From NCBI GenBank assembly GCA_910586255.1, contig CAJUHR010000005.1, forward strand, positions 80,831 to 144,830: a DNA stretch of 64,000 nucleotides, written 5' to 3'. Source of the stretch: an uncultured Lachnospiraceae bacterium (GTDB taxonomy: Bacteria; Bacillota; Clostridia; Lachnospirales; Lachnospiraceae). The position numbers and the translations under genes were made by a program. The notes beneath the pieces were generated by a model. It did no database searches and was not told the origin of the DNA. It saw only the letters and a list, made by a program, of their open reading frames with translations. Below are positions 24,047-33,192 of this stretch, one piece after another; within the stretch, counting starts at the first letter, position 1, and every line of letters starts with the position of its first letter.

Positions 24047-25177
24047 ATGGCAAATCAAAAAATCATCCGAAGCACGCAAGCAAACACAGCTCTTTCGCCC
24101 CTGCCTGACCCGCACACCTGGCAAACGCCGCCGGAAACTAAGGACGAGGCTCTCGCCCTTCTCGCTGCATCACCTCTTCTTTACGGAAGCTACCAGTCCT
24201 TAAACCCTGAGTGGCAGCAGCGCTTTCTGGATTTCTGTCAGGGAAAAAAGTCCCTTCCTCTCACCTATGATCCCTTTTTCAAACGCATTTTCCATCCCGA
24301 CATTCACCCGGACCGTCTGTCCCGGCTGATTTCCAGCATCCTGGGAATGTCCGTCAAGGTTCTCCGCCTTCTTCCCAATGAGGACAGCATCATTGACGGA
24401 GGCACACTTCTGATTATGGATCTTTTAGGAGAACTGGAGGACGGTTCTCTTATTGACGTGGAGATTCAGAAACAGGGATATGCATTTCCTGCCGAGCGGA
24501 TCTCCTGTTACTCCTCCGACTTAGTCATGCGACAGTATGCCAGAGTAAAGGGAATAAGGGGCAAGGCCTTTACCTACCGGGATATTAAAAATGTATATGT
24601 GATTGTGTTTTTTGAAAAAAGTGTAAAGGTATTTCATCAGATTCCCAATGCTTATCTCCACTATGGAAAAACGGTTTTCAATACAGGTCTCGACATGGAG
24701 CTTTTGCAGGAATATTGTCTCATAGCTCTTGACGTTTTTAAGAAATTCCCGTATCCTAGAATCAGAGATGAACAGACTGCATGGCTGTCGCTTTTGACTA
24801 CGGAAGACCTGAAGGATGCCAAAAAACTGGTTTCTGAATATCCGTGGCTTCGGGAGATTTATGAGGAAACCGCCATGCTGCGCCAAAAGCCGGAGGAGGT
24901 GCTGGGGATGTTTTCGGAGGCATTAAAAATACTGGACCAGAACACAGTCAAATATATGATTGAGGAGCTTCAAAAGGAGCTGGAGGAAAAGGATGCTGTG
25001 ATTGCTGCTACTGCAAAAGAAAAAGAGGCCGCTATCGCTGCTGCCTCAAAAGAAAAAGAGGCCGCTATTGCTGCTGCCGCAAAAGAAAAAGAGGCCGCTA
25101 TTGCTGCTGTAAAAGAAAGAGATGCCGAGCTTGACGCTCTTCGGAAACAATTAGAACATTACAGAAAATCACAATAG
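24047..25177 (+). CDS. Rpn family recombination-promoting nuclease/putative transposase, copy 1
   Basis: 376 residues; the start at 24047 follows GGAGG and matches the second copy, whereas an earlier in-frame start at 23933 overlaps the promoter. Family signature: DPFFKRIFHPD (about 84), then the nuclease strand pair DLLGELEDGSLIDVEIQK (about 124-142) with the Asp...Glu-x-Gln pattern of PD-(D/E)XK transposase-like proteins. The C-terminus is an Ala/Lys/Glu coiled coil of repeated AKEKEAAIAA units, then LRKQLEHYRKSQ. Rpn proteins are DNA endonucleases that raise recombination in E. coli. Almost identical to 40295-41380 apart from the N-terminus and the repeat number. It is the only gene on the plus strand in the left 47 kb. 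Confidence 0.88.
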   Translation: MANQKIIRSTQANTALSPLPDPHTWQTPPETKDEALALLAASPLLYGSYQSLNPEWQQRFLDFCQGKKSLPLTYDPFFKRIFHPDIHPDRLSRLISSILGMSVKVLRLLPNEDSIIDGGTLLIMDLLGELEDGSLIDVEIQKQGYAFPAERISCYSSDLVMRQYARVKGIRGKAFTYRDIKNVYVIVFFEKSVKVFHQIPNAYLHYGKTVFNTGLDMELLQEYCLIALDVFKKFPYPRIRDEQTAWLSLLTTEDLKDAKKLVSEYPWLREIYEETAMLRQKPEEVLGMFSEALKILDQNTVKYMIEELQKELEEKDAVIAATAKEKEAAIAAASKEKEAAIAAAAKEKEAAIAAVKERDAELDALRKQLEHYRKSQ

Positions 25178-25183
25178 GAGGAA

Positions 25184-25216
25184 AAAGAGGGGGCAAGCTG
25201 CCCCCTTCTTTTTCCT
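25184..25216 (+). terminator. Terminator of the Rpn gene, copy 1
   Basis: GGGGGC, loop AAGCT, GCCCCC, then TTCTTTTTCC, starting a few bases after the stop codon. The second Rpn copy lacks it. Confidence 0.85.
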
Positions 25217-25251
25217 TCTATTTTTCCATCCCACCAAAAACATCTCCAACA

Positions 25252-25299
25252 CAAAAGCACCTCTGAAACCATGCTTTCATCCCAATGCTGTAAATATCA
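25252..25299 (+). repeat. Repeat element E, copy C
   Basis: Related to copies A (5983) and B (7405), sharing AAAAGCACCTC, CATGCT and TGCTGTAAATAT. Here it sits left of P3 and region D, without an intervening Rpn gene. Confidence 0.45.
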
Positions 25300-25321
25300 T
25301 GATAAGCAACCGACAGATGAA

Positions 25322-25363
25322 GGTCACCAAATGATTGGGCAAATCATTTGGTCCACAGGTATA
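25322..25363. repeat. Palindromic intergenic element P3
   Basis: A perfect 11-bp stem, ACCAAATGATT (25326-25336) with AATCATTTGGT (25342-25352), followed by CACAGGTATA. It is the compact version of P1 and P2, with the variable centre lost. Confidence 0.6.
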
Positions 25364-25508
25364 GAAGCAAAATTTCATTATAGAAAAATAAGAGCTTACA
25401 AAACACAACATTCACTGTAAAACAACCTTGCCGCATACATGGGTCAGACGAAGAGATTATTGCTTTGAATATAAGATACCATAAGGATATAAAGACGACA
25501 AGAATATG
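25364..25508 (-). pseudogene. Orphan copy of Rpn upstream region D
   Basis: This stretch is similar over about 140 bp to 7233-7375, the 5' region of the Rpn gene at 6115. It includes the promoter position: -35 TTGTCG (25496-25501), 17 bp, -10 TATCTT (25473-25478), and the blocks AGCAAAATTTCAT and ATTGCTTTGAA. No Rpn reading frame follows; P3 comes instead. I read it as what is left after loss of an Rpn cassette, bounded by repeat E. Confidence 0.5.
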
Positions 25509-25509
25509 C

Positions 25510-26382
25510 TTATATCAAAAGGTGAATCCTGTTATAATCATTTATAATCAAATCCATCTTCTCGATCTGCCTCACATGATTTTCACCGCTTTCCACTGTA
25601 TAGATCCGGGTGGTATTGATACTGCTGTGCCCTAAGATATCAGCCAGGCGCAACAAATCCTTTTCCTGACTGTAAAAAGAGCGGGCAAAAAGATGGCGCA
25701 GATTGTGGGGGAACACTTTCTCCGTATCTACCCCGGCCAGGGAGGCCGTTTTCTTCATATCCCGCCAGATATTGCTCCGATCCAGCTTTCCTCCTGTACG
25801 GGTAACAAAAATCATTCCTCTCTGAATATTCTTTTTCCCGGCGTACTCCAAAAGAAGCCGGCACAGCTTTGTGGGAAGAAAAATCCGGCGCAGCTTTCCC
25901 TTGCCGTCCACCAGGGCTGTTTTTTTTCGCGCTGCCTCCACAGTGATATTTTCCAGCTCCGAAACACGAATCCCTGTGGCACATACTGTCTGAATCAGAA
26001 GTGCAAGGCGCTCATTGCCATTGCTCTCGGCCGTAAGCACAAGCTTCTGATACTCCTCCCTGGTCAGCTCCTTCTCTTCCGGGCAGAACATCTGGCGCTT
26101 CACCTTTAAAAATTTTATTATACAGTCATTCCGGCCCATATAGCGAAACAGACTATTGAGCGCCGCCAGAGCCACATTGACTGTGGACGGAGATACCCGC
26201 TCTCTCAGCTGTTCCTTCCATCGGACAACCTCCTCCTTGCACACCGATCTGCCTTCCAAAAAGTGAAGAAACTGATGGGCAAACGCACAATACCTTTTTG
26301 TGGTTCCCCTACTTCTTTCATTTTCATGAAGCCATTGCTCGTAATTTAACAGAAGTTTCTCATCGATTATGCGCTTTTCCAT
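25510..26382 (-). CDS. Tyrosine recombinase 3 (orphan)
   Basis: 290 residues, AAGGAG upstream of the ATG. Same architecture and catalytic set as the other two: Arg in GIRVSEL, HNLRHLF, LGHSSINTTRIYT. The N-terminal domain (FAHQFLHFLEGRSVCKEE) is the most divergent. It lies at the far end of the pilus operon, 106 bp after the LPTTG gene, not upstream of a FRSALEL gene. Its last codons (YNRIHLLI) lie in a decayed recombination site (25511-25536), and I find no inverted partner, so it has no visible switch of its own. It could act in trans on the other sites or be a relic. Confidence 0.88.
   Translation of the reverse strand: MEKRIIDEKLLLNYEQWLHENERSRGTTKRYCAFAHQFLHFLEGRSVCKEEVVRWKEQLRERVSPSTVNVALAALNSLFRYMGRNDCIIKFLKVKRQMFCPEEKELTREEYQKLVLTAESNGNERLALLIQTVCATGIRVSELENITVEAARKKTALVDGKGKLRRIFLPTKLCRLLLEYAGKKNIQRGMIFVTRTGGKLDRSNIWRDMKKTASLAGVDTEKVFPHNLRHLFARSFYSQEKDLLRLADILGHSSINTTRIYTVESGENHVRQIEKMDLIINDYNRIHLLI
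25511..25536 (-). repeat. Degenerate single recombination site
   Basis: On the minus strand: TATAACAGGA, centre TTCACC, TTTTGATATA. It sits in the same place as the sites of switches 1 and 2, over the recombinase stop codon, and the arms are recognisable versions of TACAACAAAA and TTTTGTTGTA. No second copy is visible in the window. Confidence 0.55.
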
Positions 26383-26420
26383 TGGGTTGTCTCCTTCTTT
26401 TGATCTATAATAAAAATAAA

Positions 26421-26456
26421 GAGCACCGCACCAGGTAATTGTGCGATGCCCTTTTT
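26421..26456. terminator. Terminator of the pilus operon
   Basis: GAGCACCGCAC pairs (with G-U pairs) with GTGCGATGCCC; T-runs flank both sides (CTTTTT on plus, CTTTATTTTT on minus). It lies between the LPTTG gene and recombinase 3. Confidence 0.8.
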
Positions 26457-26488
26457 GCAGAATTTTAATTGCTTATTTTTTTAATCTG

Positions 26489-29400
26489 TCAGCCTCTTAT
26501 ACCTCTTAGCATCTCATCATCCTCATCTCTCTTGAAGAACAGCAAGGTTTCTGCAAGGACTAAAAATGCTAATCCTGCGATTCTAAATGGCAGCGTGCCG
26601 GAGCCGCCGGTGGTGGGAAGCTGTACGGGGAGGTCGGGTTCTTCATTGTATCTGATGGTAACTGCTGTTTTTATCTCAGCTTCCTTGCCAACCACTCCCG
26701 CATCATCCGAAACCTTCTGATAGACCTTACATGTATTATACAATGTATATTCGTTTCCTTCCGGTATCTTGGTCCAGCCAGGCTTTCCTCCATAAATCGA
26801 ACGCATCTTAATCTCCACGCTTACCGGTTCATCAGCAATATCAAAAGTGTTCTCTCCGAAATCAAAGGCAATAGAATCTACATAAGACCACTTATCATAG
26901 GTCTCCGCATCTATTAATTCCCACTCACCACCTTCTATTACTAATGCCTCTGGTAAATCCTTTGAAGGATGGCTTTCTATTCCGCGAGTTTTAACATACA
27001 CTTTCACATCATGATAATTATCAAGGGAGTCTGTTACTCCCGCTACACCACTTAGATCCACACCTGTGATAACACCAGCATAAACTGTCTCATCTCCATT
27101 CTCCACATGATCAACCAGACATACGCCCGTCACATCAGAACCATCGGATTGATAGATCAGCTTATACCGATATTCTGTCTTATCTTCTGTGATAAGAATC
27201 TTGTTCTGCCAGTTTATATCCTCTTCCAGCTTCACATAAGGCGCTGTTCCCACATCTGTCTTGAGCAGATCGATCATAACATCCACGCCATACCTTAATT
27301 GCTTTATCTCTTCATCAATATTTCGCCGATCCTCATCACTGTATGTTCCGTTTTTCTTCTGTGCTTCCAGCTCCTCAATACGGTCACATGTTTCTCTGTA
27401 CACCCTGTCAAACCAACCTGTCAGCTTAAGAGGCTTATGGTGATGATCATACCAGCTCCAATTAGGCTTAAGATTACCATCCTCATCTTTACCGTCCCCA
27501 TCCGGATATCGTTCAAACTGATTGCCGATCATCGGCCCCGTCTCCAAGGTTATCTGACACAACTCCACAATATGCTCCGCTGTATTCTGCCATGCCCCTA
27601 AAACGGAACGAGTTCTGCTGACTAAAGTAATAGCCTTGTTAATAGTGTCTGGATCAAAGAACTTCTCATCAGTAAGCTTAAGTCCCTCTGCCGTCATATT
27701 ACCTATCTCAATTTCAACAGGATGACAATCATATTCATTCCATCCCATTGGCACTGTCAATACACCGCCAGTAAGGCCATTACAGAAATCATAGTTTACA
27801 TACTCTGATAAAAATGTCAGGCCTTCTGCCAATGCTTTCATCTCCAGAGTAATAGCTTGATAGTTGGTTTCGCTTTCTTCATAATAGAACCTTCTAACCG
27901 CAAGCTCATTCATGCGCTGCAACATACTGTGATGCTCATTCAATACTCCTTCAAAGATTTGAATGTTAGTGATTATTTTCACTGCATTATCATAGCTGTC
28001 CTGAATAACATTCTTGTCTTCAATATCAGCATACTTGTTACTATTTTTGATTTTACTAAACTCAGGTACAGGATTACTGCCATCTTCATTTTCCAGCCAT
28101 GTTCCCATTGCAGCTACAATATGCTCCGAAAGATTCTGTCTGGCCCCTAATTCAGCACGGGTCAGGCTAATCTTTGTTATCACTTCTTCCAGTTTATTGG
28201 ATGCTTCTTCTATGCTACTATTCTCAATATACCCAAGAAAATCATCAAGCCCCAGTTCATCTGCTGTCATAGGACTGATTTCAATACTCATAGGATTGTA
28301 AATTCCATTTGTATTTCCGCTTTCTTCTCCTACTTTTTTCCAAGCTGTCTCCGCATATGCTTCACCGCCTACAAGACCATGCCAATTATCATAATTTGTA
28401 TATCTTGCAATTTTGTCAACTTCAGATACAAGCTGCTTTATTTCTAACTTAATAAGAGCACGGTCATTCTCCGTATATGTCTCATTTTGAAGTTTAACAG
28501 CTAATTCCTGCATTCTCTGGCTCATCGAATGTATCTCATCCACGCCACTCTCCATTGCCGCAATCAGTTGAATAAATTCCTCCGCATTATGTGTTGTGAC
28601 CTCAGGAATTGAAAGAGTATCGCCTACATTTAATGCCTGCCCCACAATGTAGAGACCGCCTACCGGTTTCTCCTTGTTAAAATCAGTAAGCTTCTTCTCC
28701 TCCACTTCAATCCATTCTTTAATTTCGTTTAATTCCTCTGTGGCCTCCGTAAAATCAATATTCCCTTCCAGATCAACATCACTAGCAGAAAGCTTTTCCA
28801 TTACCCCATTTTTCAGCTCGAAACATTCCTCAAGGGCAAGCTTTAAACTCCACAGAGCAACTATTTTCTCCTCTTCCTCTGTCGTTTTATAACTCTCTTT
28901 TATTTCTTCATAATATTGATACAGATCTTTCTCAGCTTTCAGGAATTCATAAAGAGGACCTTGCATCATTGTTACTGCAGCCAAATACTCTTCATCCTTA
29001 CAGATTAGAGTATCCCACCTCTCATCTAAAAGATCATTCTTCTCCTTTACCTGAGGCAGTTCCTTCTCCACATCATTCAGAGCGTCATAATAAGTAAGCA
29101 GTTTTTCGTACTCTGACAGAAGACGATATGCCTGAATATTGCCATCCTCTTCTTTGAACGCTTCCTCTTCAAGCATTGTCACAAACGTATCAACGGCCTC
29201 TACAAATTTTTCCACATTTTCAGATGTGTTTCCATTTTGAATCAGCTGCAGTTTTCGTCCAAGGAACTCCAGCTTCTTCTGCATTGCCTCCTTTTCTTGT
29301 GAAGACTCTTCTGAATTTACTAAGATGTAGTCCATCAGCGTCTTTGCAAAATCCACCTTCTCACAAATGGTCTCTGCGGGCTCTTTATCTTCCTCAGTTA

Positions 29401-32400
29401 TTTCAATCCACTGATTCACTTCATCAAGAATACTCTGAACTTCACTTTTCGCTTTCTCTGACAGGATTGTCAACAAAGTATTTTGCTGTTCTCTTGTCTG
29501 CACATAGAGCTCTTTAGGAAGTCCGTTTGCCAATTTCTCAAGCTCGGTAACCCGTTTTAAAAGATCGTCCCATTTCCAGTTCTTCAAAAATTCGTCTTTA
29601 TTGTCTTCGTATCCTTCTATGAATTTTTCGTATTCACGGGTAAAAAGCTCGAACGCTTTTTGTGCTTCTGGCTTTGTGGCCACTGAAAATGCCTGCTGAC
29701 ACTCTTCCAAATCATTAAACGCTTTTTCAGCATCTGTTATGATTTCTGAAAGCTCTGCAGCATTTTCACTTTCGGGCTCCAACTCTTTCAATAATCCGTT
29801 CAATTGCTCAAGCACCTGACTATCCAGCAGTCTTTCTGCAACATTGACATCACTGACGAATTCATTATAGGCTGTATAACCCTCGTAGGTTTTAGATATA
29901 CCACTCTCCAAAATTTTTGTATACTCTTTGAATTTTCCTTCATTGGCAGCCCTTATTAAATCATTGGCAATTGCTGCAAATGCTTTGGCTCTTGTTTTTA
30001 AAAGCTCAGCCTCAATTTGTTTGAGCTGTTCTTCTTTATCTGCCCCTAATGCCCCAAGGTTAATATTCCGGAAATCCTCAGCATCTCTCAATTCCCGGAG
30101 TAATTGTGAAGCGGTTTTCCCTTCATATTTTCCATTGAAATCATTAACTCTCGTTTGATATTCCTTCCATGCTATTTCATTAATCAATGTGGCCAAGGTG
30201 TTGCGCAGTTCATCAAACTGCTCTACAGAGAAAATAAATTCTTCTGTCTCTACACGTTCAAGATCCCCCAAAAGTGTTATCATCTCTTCTGAAAGCATCT
30301 TCCAATTTTTTTCTGTGCTCCCTTCTGTTTGACCCAGAAAAATTTTGGATTCTCCTACAAGAGCCTCATATCTTTCAGTATATGGTTGTCTTTGAGCGAT
30401 CTTTTCATCAATTTTTCCGTTAATATCTTTTATCTTAGCTGGAAGTGCCTCTAGCTTCGCCTTAGCATCTTCACTAAGAACTTCTGGTAAAGTTTGTGAA
30501 GTAATATCATTCACAGCCGTTTCTACCTGTTCCAGTTCTTCTTTAAGAGATTCAAGGCTGCCGTATTCTTTTTTATTAAGCCTTTCAAGAATCTCTTCTG
30601 CCTGGTTGTCTAATTTCGTAATTTGATCTTCTATGCTTTTGCATTCCTGGGCTTCGACTATTTCGGTCAGCTCATCCTCATATCCTTTCAGTATTGCTTC
30701 CACTCTCTTCGAATAGTCTTGAAACTCTTGCACCTCAGAAGCTATGCTCCGTAAATTCTCCAGCCACTGTTCCTGCCGACTTATAACATCCTTATGAATT
30801 GTCTCCTGATTATCCTGACTTATCTTGATCCAGGTATTATAGTCGTTTATAAAACTATAATAAGTCCCTATAAAATTCACAATACTGTTTTCCGATGAAT
30901 CCTGATTAAATATATCTGGAACCTGCTCCTGCAGTCCACTAACTGCATCCTCAAGTAAACGATTCATTTTTTCAGCATCCGAAACATAAGCTCCGCCCAA
31001 CAGATCCTCTGTAATCTGTTCCAACTGTTCTAAAAATTCACCAACCGCATCTGCAACCGCCTGTTTCTCAAGTTCGTCCTCTATCAGAATATCATCCAAC
31101 AAATCAAAATCCAACCCATCCTTCAAATCCTGCAGCATCCCGGACACGCCCAGCACAAAATCGGCGATACCCCGGCTCTTGGACAATGCCTCTCTCAGCT
31201 CCTTACCGCTCATGGCAGTCTCCTCATCCGCCAGCACAGCCACCATATCATAGATCAGGTTGTTCACATCACGAAAAAACTTCGCCACCGGACCGCTGGT
31301 AAGCTCCTCATCCAGCTCCTCTTCATCCTCTTTTACCGCTGCATCATTGCTGCTGTCAGCATTTTTCTCCGCATCTTCACTCTCTGCCTCAATCGCCAGT
31401 GTGTCATTGTCATTGGTCTCTGCCTCATCAGGATTTTCCTCATCCGCCTCAGACTTCTCCCCCATATCCCGAATCAGCTCATCAATCAACTGAGAAAACT
31501 CATTGGCCGGGCCGTCAAGAATGATTGCCTCCAGCTCCTCGTTTTCAAGAAGCTCCTCATTATCCTCATCCTCACCGTTAATCAGGTCATCCATCAGCCT
31601 GACCACCAGGCGGACAAATTCCTTTGACCCTTCATTAGTAAAGATATCCTTCAATTCCTGGATCTGCTCCTGCATGGAATCCGGATCCTCCAGGCCGTCT
31701 GCCATATCCAAAATTTTGGCAATGGGATCTTTTACAGACTTCCAGGTCTTAAACTCCGTTGGCTTTTGGCCCTTGCCGATAGCGTCCTGGTCGGCCTTGT
31801 ATTTTTCCAGAAATGCCTCATACTCCGTGAGAAACTCTTCCGGGCTAACCGTAACCGGAATCTTATTCAAATCATCCTGGGCCTTGTCGGCATTTGTCCC
31901 TGTGGTGTTCTGATTTTTGTCGGGATCCTTCTTGTCATTCAGATTGCCGTTGGGATCCGTTGCCGGCTTGTTTGCTGTTCCGTCCTGATTCGTGTCAGGA
32001 GCTTCCGGATTGTCAACCGGAGCCTTCTGATCGCTCTCATTTTCTTCAGGGTTTTGTGTCTGGCCATTGTTTTCGGTTCCCTGAGATCCTCCCTGGCTTC
32101 CCTGATTCGTGCCCTGGTTTTCTCCGGAGCCATCATCGGTTCCGTCTGGGTTCTTATCCTGATCGCCGCTCTCTCCTGCCGGCTCCTTCTGATCACCGTT
32201 CTCGGTTTCCTGAGATTCTCCCTGGTCGTCCTGATCTGCCCCTGGCTTTTCCTCCGAAGCATCCCCAGCTTCACCCTGGTTCTCGTCCTGACCATCCTGG
32301 GATTCACCTTCGGTGTCCTCTTTGTCCTTGTCTATATTGTCCTGAGCCTCAGATTCCTGGTCATCCTGAGCTTCGCTGTCATTGCCGCGCCGGACCACTT

Positions 32401-32569
32401 CGTCTTCATCCGAATCATACAACATGCCCACATCTGACGTGCTGTCCGTTCCCTGGACCTCCATGTTGCCCCCGACATCTGCGGCATAGCCTGTGGTGCA
32501 CATGGACGTCAGCATGGTCACGGTCAGGACAAATGCCAGCGTCCGCCTCAATAATTCTCTGTGCTTCAT
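26489..32569 (-). CDS. Giant LPTTG surface protein with flagellin-like modules
   Basis: 2026 residues; GGAGG precedes the ATG, which overlaps the sortase stop by four bases. Signal peptide ends near GYA. Residues about 30-235 are an acidic Gln/Asn/Gly linker; about 235-1330 is mostly long helices, probably coiled coil. Two modules at about 1347-1490 and 1545-1672 match the flagellin D1 core: SMSQRMQELAVKLQ, IKQLVSEVDKIARYTNYD, then TRAELGARQNLSEHI; and SMLQRMNELAV, then TRSVLGAWQNTAEHI. A beta-rich C-terminal part leads to LPTTG at residue 1984, a hydrophobic helix and a charged tail. It is probably the largest ancillary subunit or tip of the pilus. I know no named protein with this combination. 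Confidence 0.85.
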   Translation of the reverse strand: MKHRELLRRTLAFVLTVTMLTSMCTTGYAADVGGNMEVQGTDSTSDVGMLYDSDEDEVVRRGNDSEAQDDQESEAQDNIDKDKEDTEGESQDGQDENQGEAGDASEEKPGADQDDQGESQETENGDQKEPAGESGDQDKNPDGTDDGSGENQGTNQGSQGGSQGTENNGQTQNPEENESDQKAPVDNPEAPDTNQDGTANKPATDPNGNLNDKKDPDKNQNTTGTNADKAQDDLNKIPVTVSPEEFLTEYEAFLEKYKADQDAIGKGQKPTEFKTWKSVKDPIAKILDMADGLEDPDSMQEQIQELKDIFTNEGSKEFVRLVVRLMDDLINGEDEDNEELLENEELEAIILDGPANEFSQLIDELIRDMGEKSEADEENPDEAETNDNDTLAIEAESEDAEKNADSSNDAAVKEDEEELDEELTSGPVAKFFRDVNNLIYDMVAVLADEETAMSGKELREALSKSRGIADFVLGVSGMLQDLKDGLDFDLLDDILIEDELEKQAVADAVGEFLEQLEQITEDLLGGAYVSDAEKMNRLLEDAVSGLQEQVPDIFNQDSSENSIVNFIGTYYSFINDYNTWIKISQDNQETIHKDVISRQEQWLENLRSIASEVQEFQDYSKRVEAILKGYEDELTEIVEAQECKSIEDQITKLDNQAEEILERLNKKEYGSLESLKEELEQVETAVNDITSQTLPEVLSEDAKAKLEALPAKIKDINGKIDEKIAQRQPYTERYEALVGESKIFLGQTEGSTEKNWKMLSEEMITLLGDLERVETEEFIFSVEQFDELRNTLATLINEIAWKEYQTRVNDFNGKYEGKTASQLLRELRDAEDFRNINLGALGADKEEQLKQIEAELLKTRAKAFAAIANDLIRAANEGKFKEYTKILESGISKTYEGYTAYNEFVSDVNVAERLLDSQVLEQLNGLLKELEPESENAAELSEIITDAEKAFNDLEECQQAFSVATKPEAQKAFELFTREYEKFIEGYEDNKDEFLKNWKWDDLLKRVTELEKLANGLPKELYVQTREQQNTLLTILSEKAKSEVQSILDEVNQWIEITEEDKEPAETICEKVDFAKTLMDYILVNSEESSQEKEAMQKKLEFLGRKLQLIQNGNTSENVEKFVEAVDTFVTMLEEEAFKEEDGNIQAYRLLSEYEKLLTYYDALNDVEKELPQVKEKNDLLDERWDTLICKDEEYLAAVTMMQGPLYEFLKAEKDLYQYYEEIKESYKTTEEEEKIVALWSLKLALEECFELKNGVMEKLSASDVDLEGNIDFTEATEELNEIKEWIEVEEKKLTDFNKEKPVGGLYIVGQALNVGDTLSIPEVTTHNAEEFIQLIAAMESGVDEIHSMSQRMQELAVKLQNETYTENDRALIKLEIKQLVSEVDKIARYTNYDNWHGLVGGEAYAETAWKKVGEESGNTNGIYNPMSIEISPMTADELGLDDFLGYIENSSIEEASNKLEEVITKISLTRAELGARQNLSEHIVAAMGTWLENEDGSNPVPEFSKIKNSNKYADIEDKNVIQDSYDNAVKIITNIQIFEGVLNEHHSMLQRMNELAVRRFYYEESETNYQAITLEMKALAEGLTFLSEYVNYDFCNGLTGGVLTVPMGWNEYDCHPVEIEIGNMTAEGLKLTDEKFFDPDTINKAITLVSRTRSVLGAWQNTAEHIVELCQITLETGPMIGNQFERYPDGDGKDEDGNLKPNWSWYDHHHKPLKLTGWFDRVYRETCDRIEELEAQKKNGTYSDEDRRNIDEEIKQLRYGVDVMIDLLKTDVGTAPYVKLEEDINWQNKILITEDKTEYRYKLIYQSDGSDVTGVCLVDHVENGDETVYAGVITGVDLSGVAGVTDSLDNYHDVKVYVKTRGIESHPSKDLPEALVIEGGEWELIDAETYDKWSYVDSIAFDFGENTFDIADEPVSVEIKMRSIYGGKPGWTKIPEGNEYTLYNTCKVYQKVSDDAGVVGKEAEIKTAVTIRYNEEPDLPVQLPTTGGSGTLPFRIAGLAFLVLAETLLFFKRDEDDEMLRGIRG

Positions 32570-33192
32570 TGCAATGCCTCCTTACTTAAATTACACTGGA
32601 CCGTAACACGGTGCTTTCCGCCCAGCGTGCATGTGAATAATACCAAATCGTGCTGATTTTCTATGACCTTCTGGCTGTCTTCCGCCTCGTACTGCTCCAC
32701 CTGTTCCACCAGATACGTAAACTGATTCCCGTCACTGTCCGTAAAAAGCACCTCATCTCCCGCCAGCAGATTCTTGATCCGCCCGAAATGGGAGTCATAA
32801 TTGTGGGCCGCAATCGTCATGTTGTTTAAGTACGCGGAACCGGTGTACCGGCAGGGCGAGATTTTCAGCCCCGGATAGGACCACTTAGACAGAACCGGCA
32901 GCTCAAGCTCAAGAACCGGAATCTCCAATGTACCCACATATTCCTGGCCGTCAATCACTACCACCGGCATTTCCATATTGGGATTCAAAATATAATCCGG
33001 AATGAAATTTTCATTTCCCTTAAGCTCCTGCAGCCATTCATCGGGGCCTGAGGCCTCCAATTGATTGACCGTGTCTGCCGCCGCTTCCTGAGCGGCCCTG
33101 GATTCCCAGATATTGTGACCGATAATAAGCCCTGCAGCCATTAAAAGCGACAGGCCAAATGCCATAAAGAAAATACTCAGCTTAGTTTTCAT
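32566..33192 (-). CDS. Sortase family transpeptidase (second sortase of pilus locus)
   Basis: 208 residues with one N-terminal membrane helix (about 7-25). Sortase core: VGTLEIPVLELELPV, His in MTIAAHNYDSHFGRI (about 128), Cys in LVLFTCTLGG (about 188) and Arg in HRVTVQC. The Cys strand departs from the usual TLxTC. It has no C-terminal membrane segment, unlike the class C enzyme at 34330. It may attach the finished pilus, or the LPTTG protein that follows, to the wall. Overlaps both neighbours by a few bases, so it is translationally coupled. Confidence 0.85.
   Translation of the reverse strand: MKTKLSIFFMAFGLSLLMAAGLIIGHNIWESRAAQEAAADTVNQLEASGPDEWLQELKGNENFIPDYILNPNMEMPVVVIDGQEYVGTLEIPVLELELPVLSKWSYPGLKISPCRYTGSAYLNNMTIAAHNYDSHFGRIKNLLAGDEVLFTDSDGNQFTYLVEQVEQYEAEDSQKVIENQHDLVLFTCTLGGKHRVTVQCNLSKEALQ

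Noticed and set aside
4886..26382. Three tyrosine recombinases taken as phage or ICE integrases
   Set aside because: They lack an arm-binding domain, no phage or conjugation gene is present, and two sit beside perfect inverted repeats enclosing promoters, which fits local inversion.
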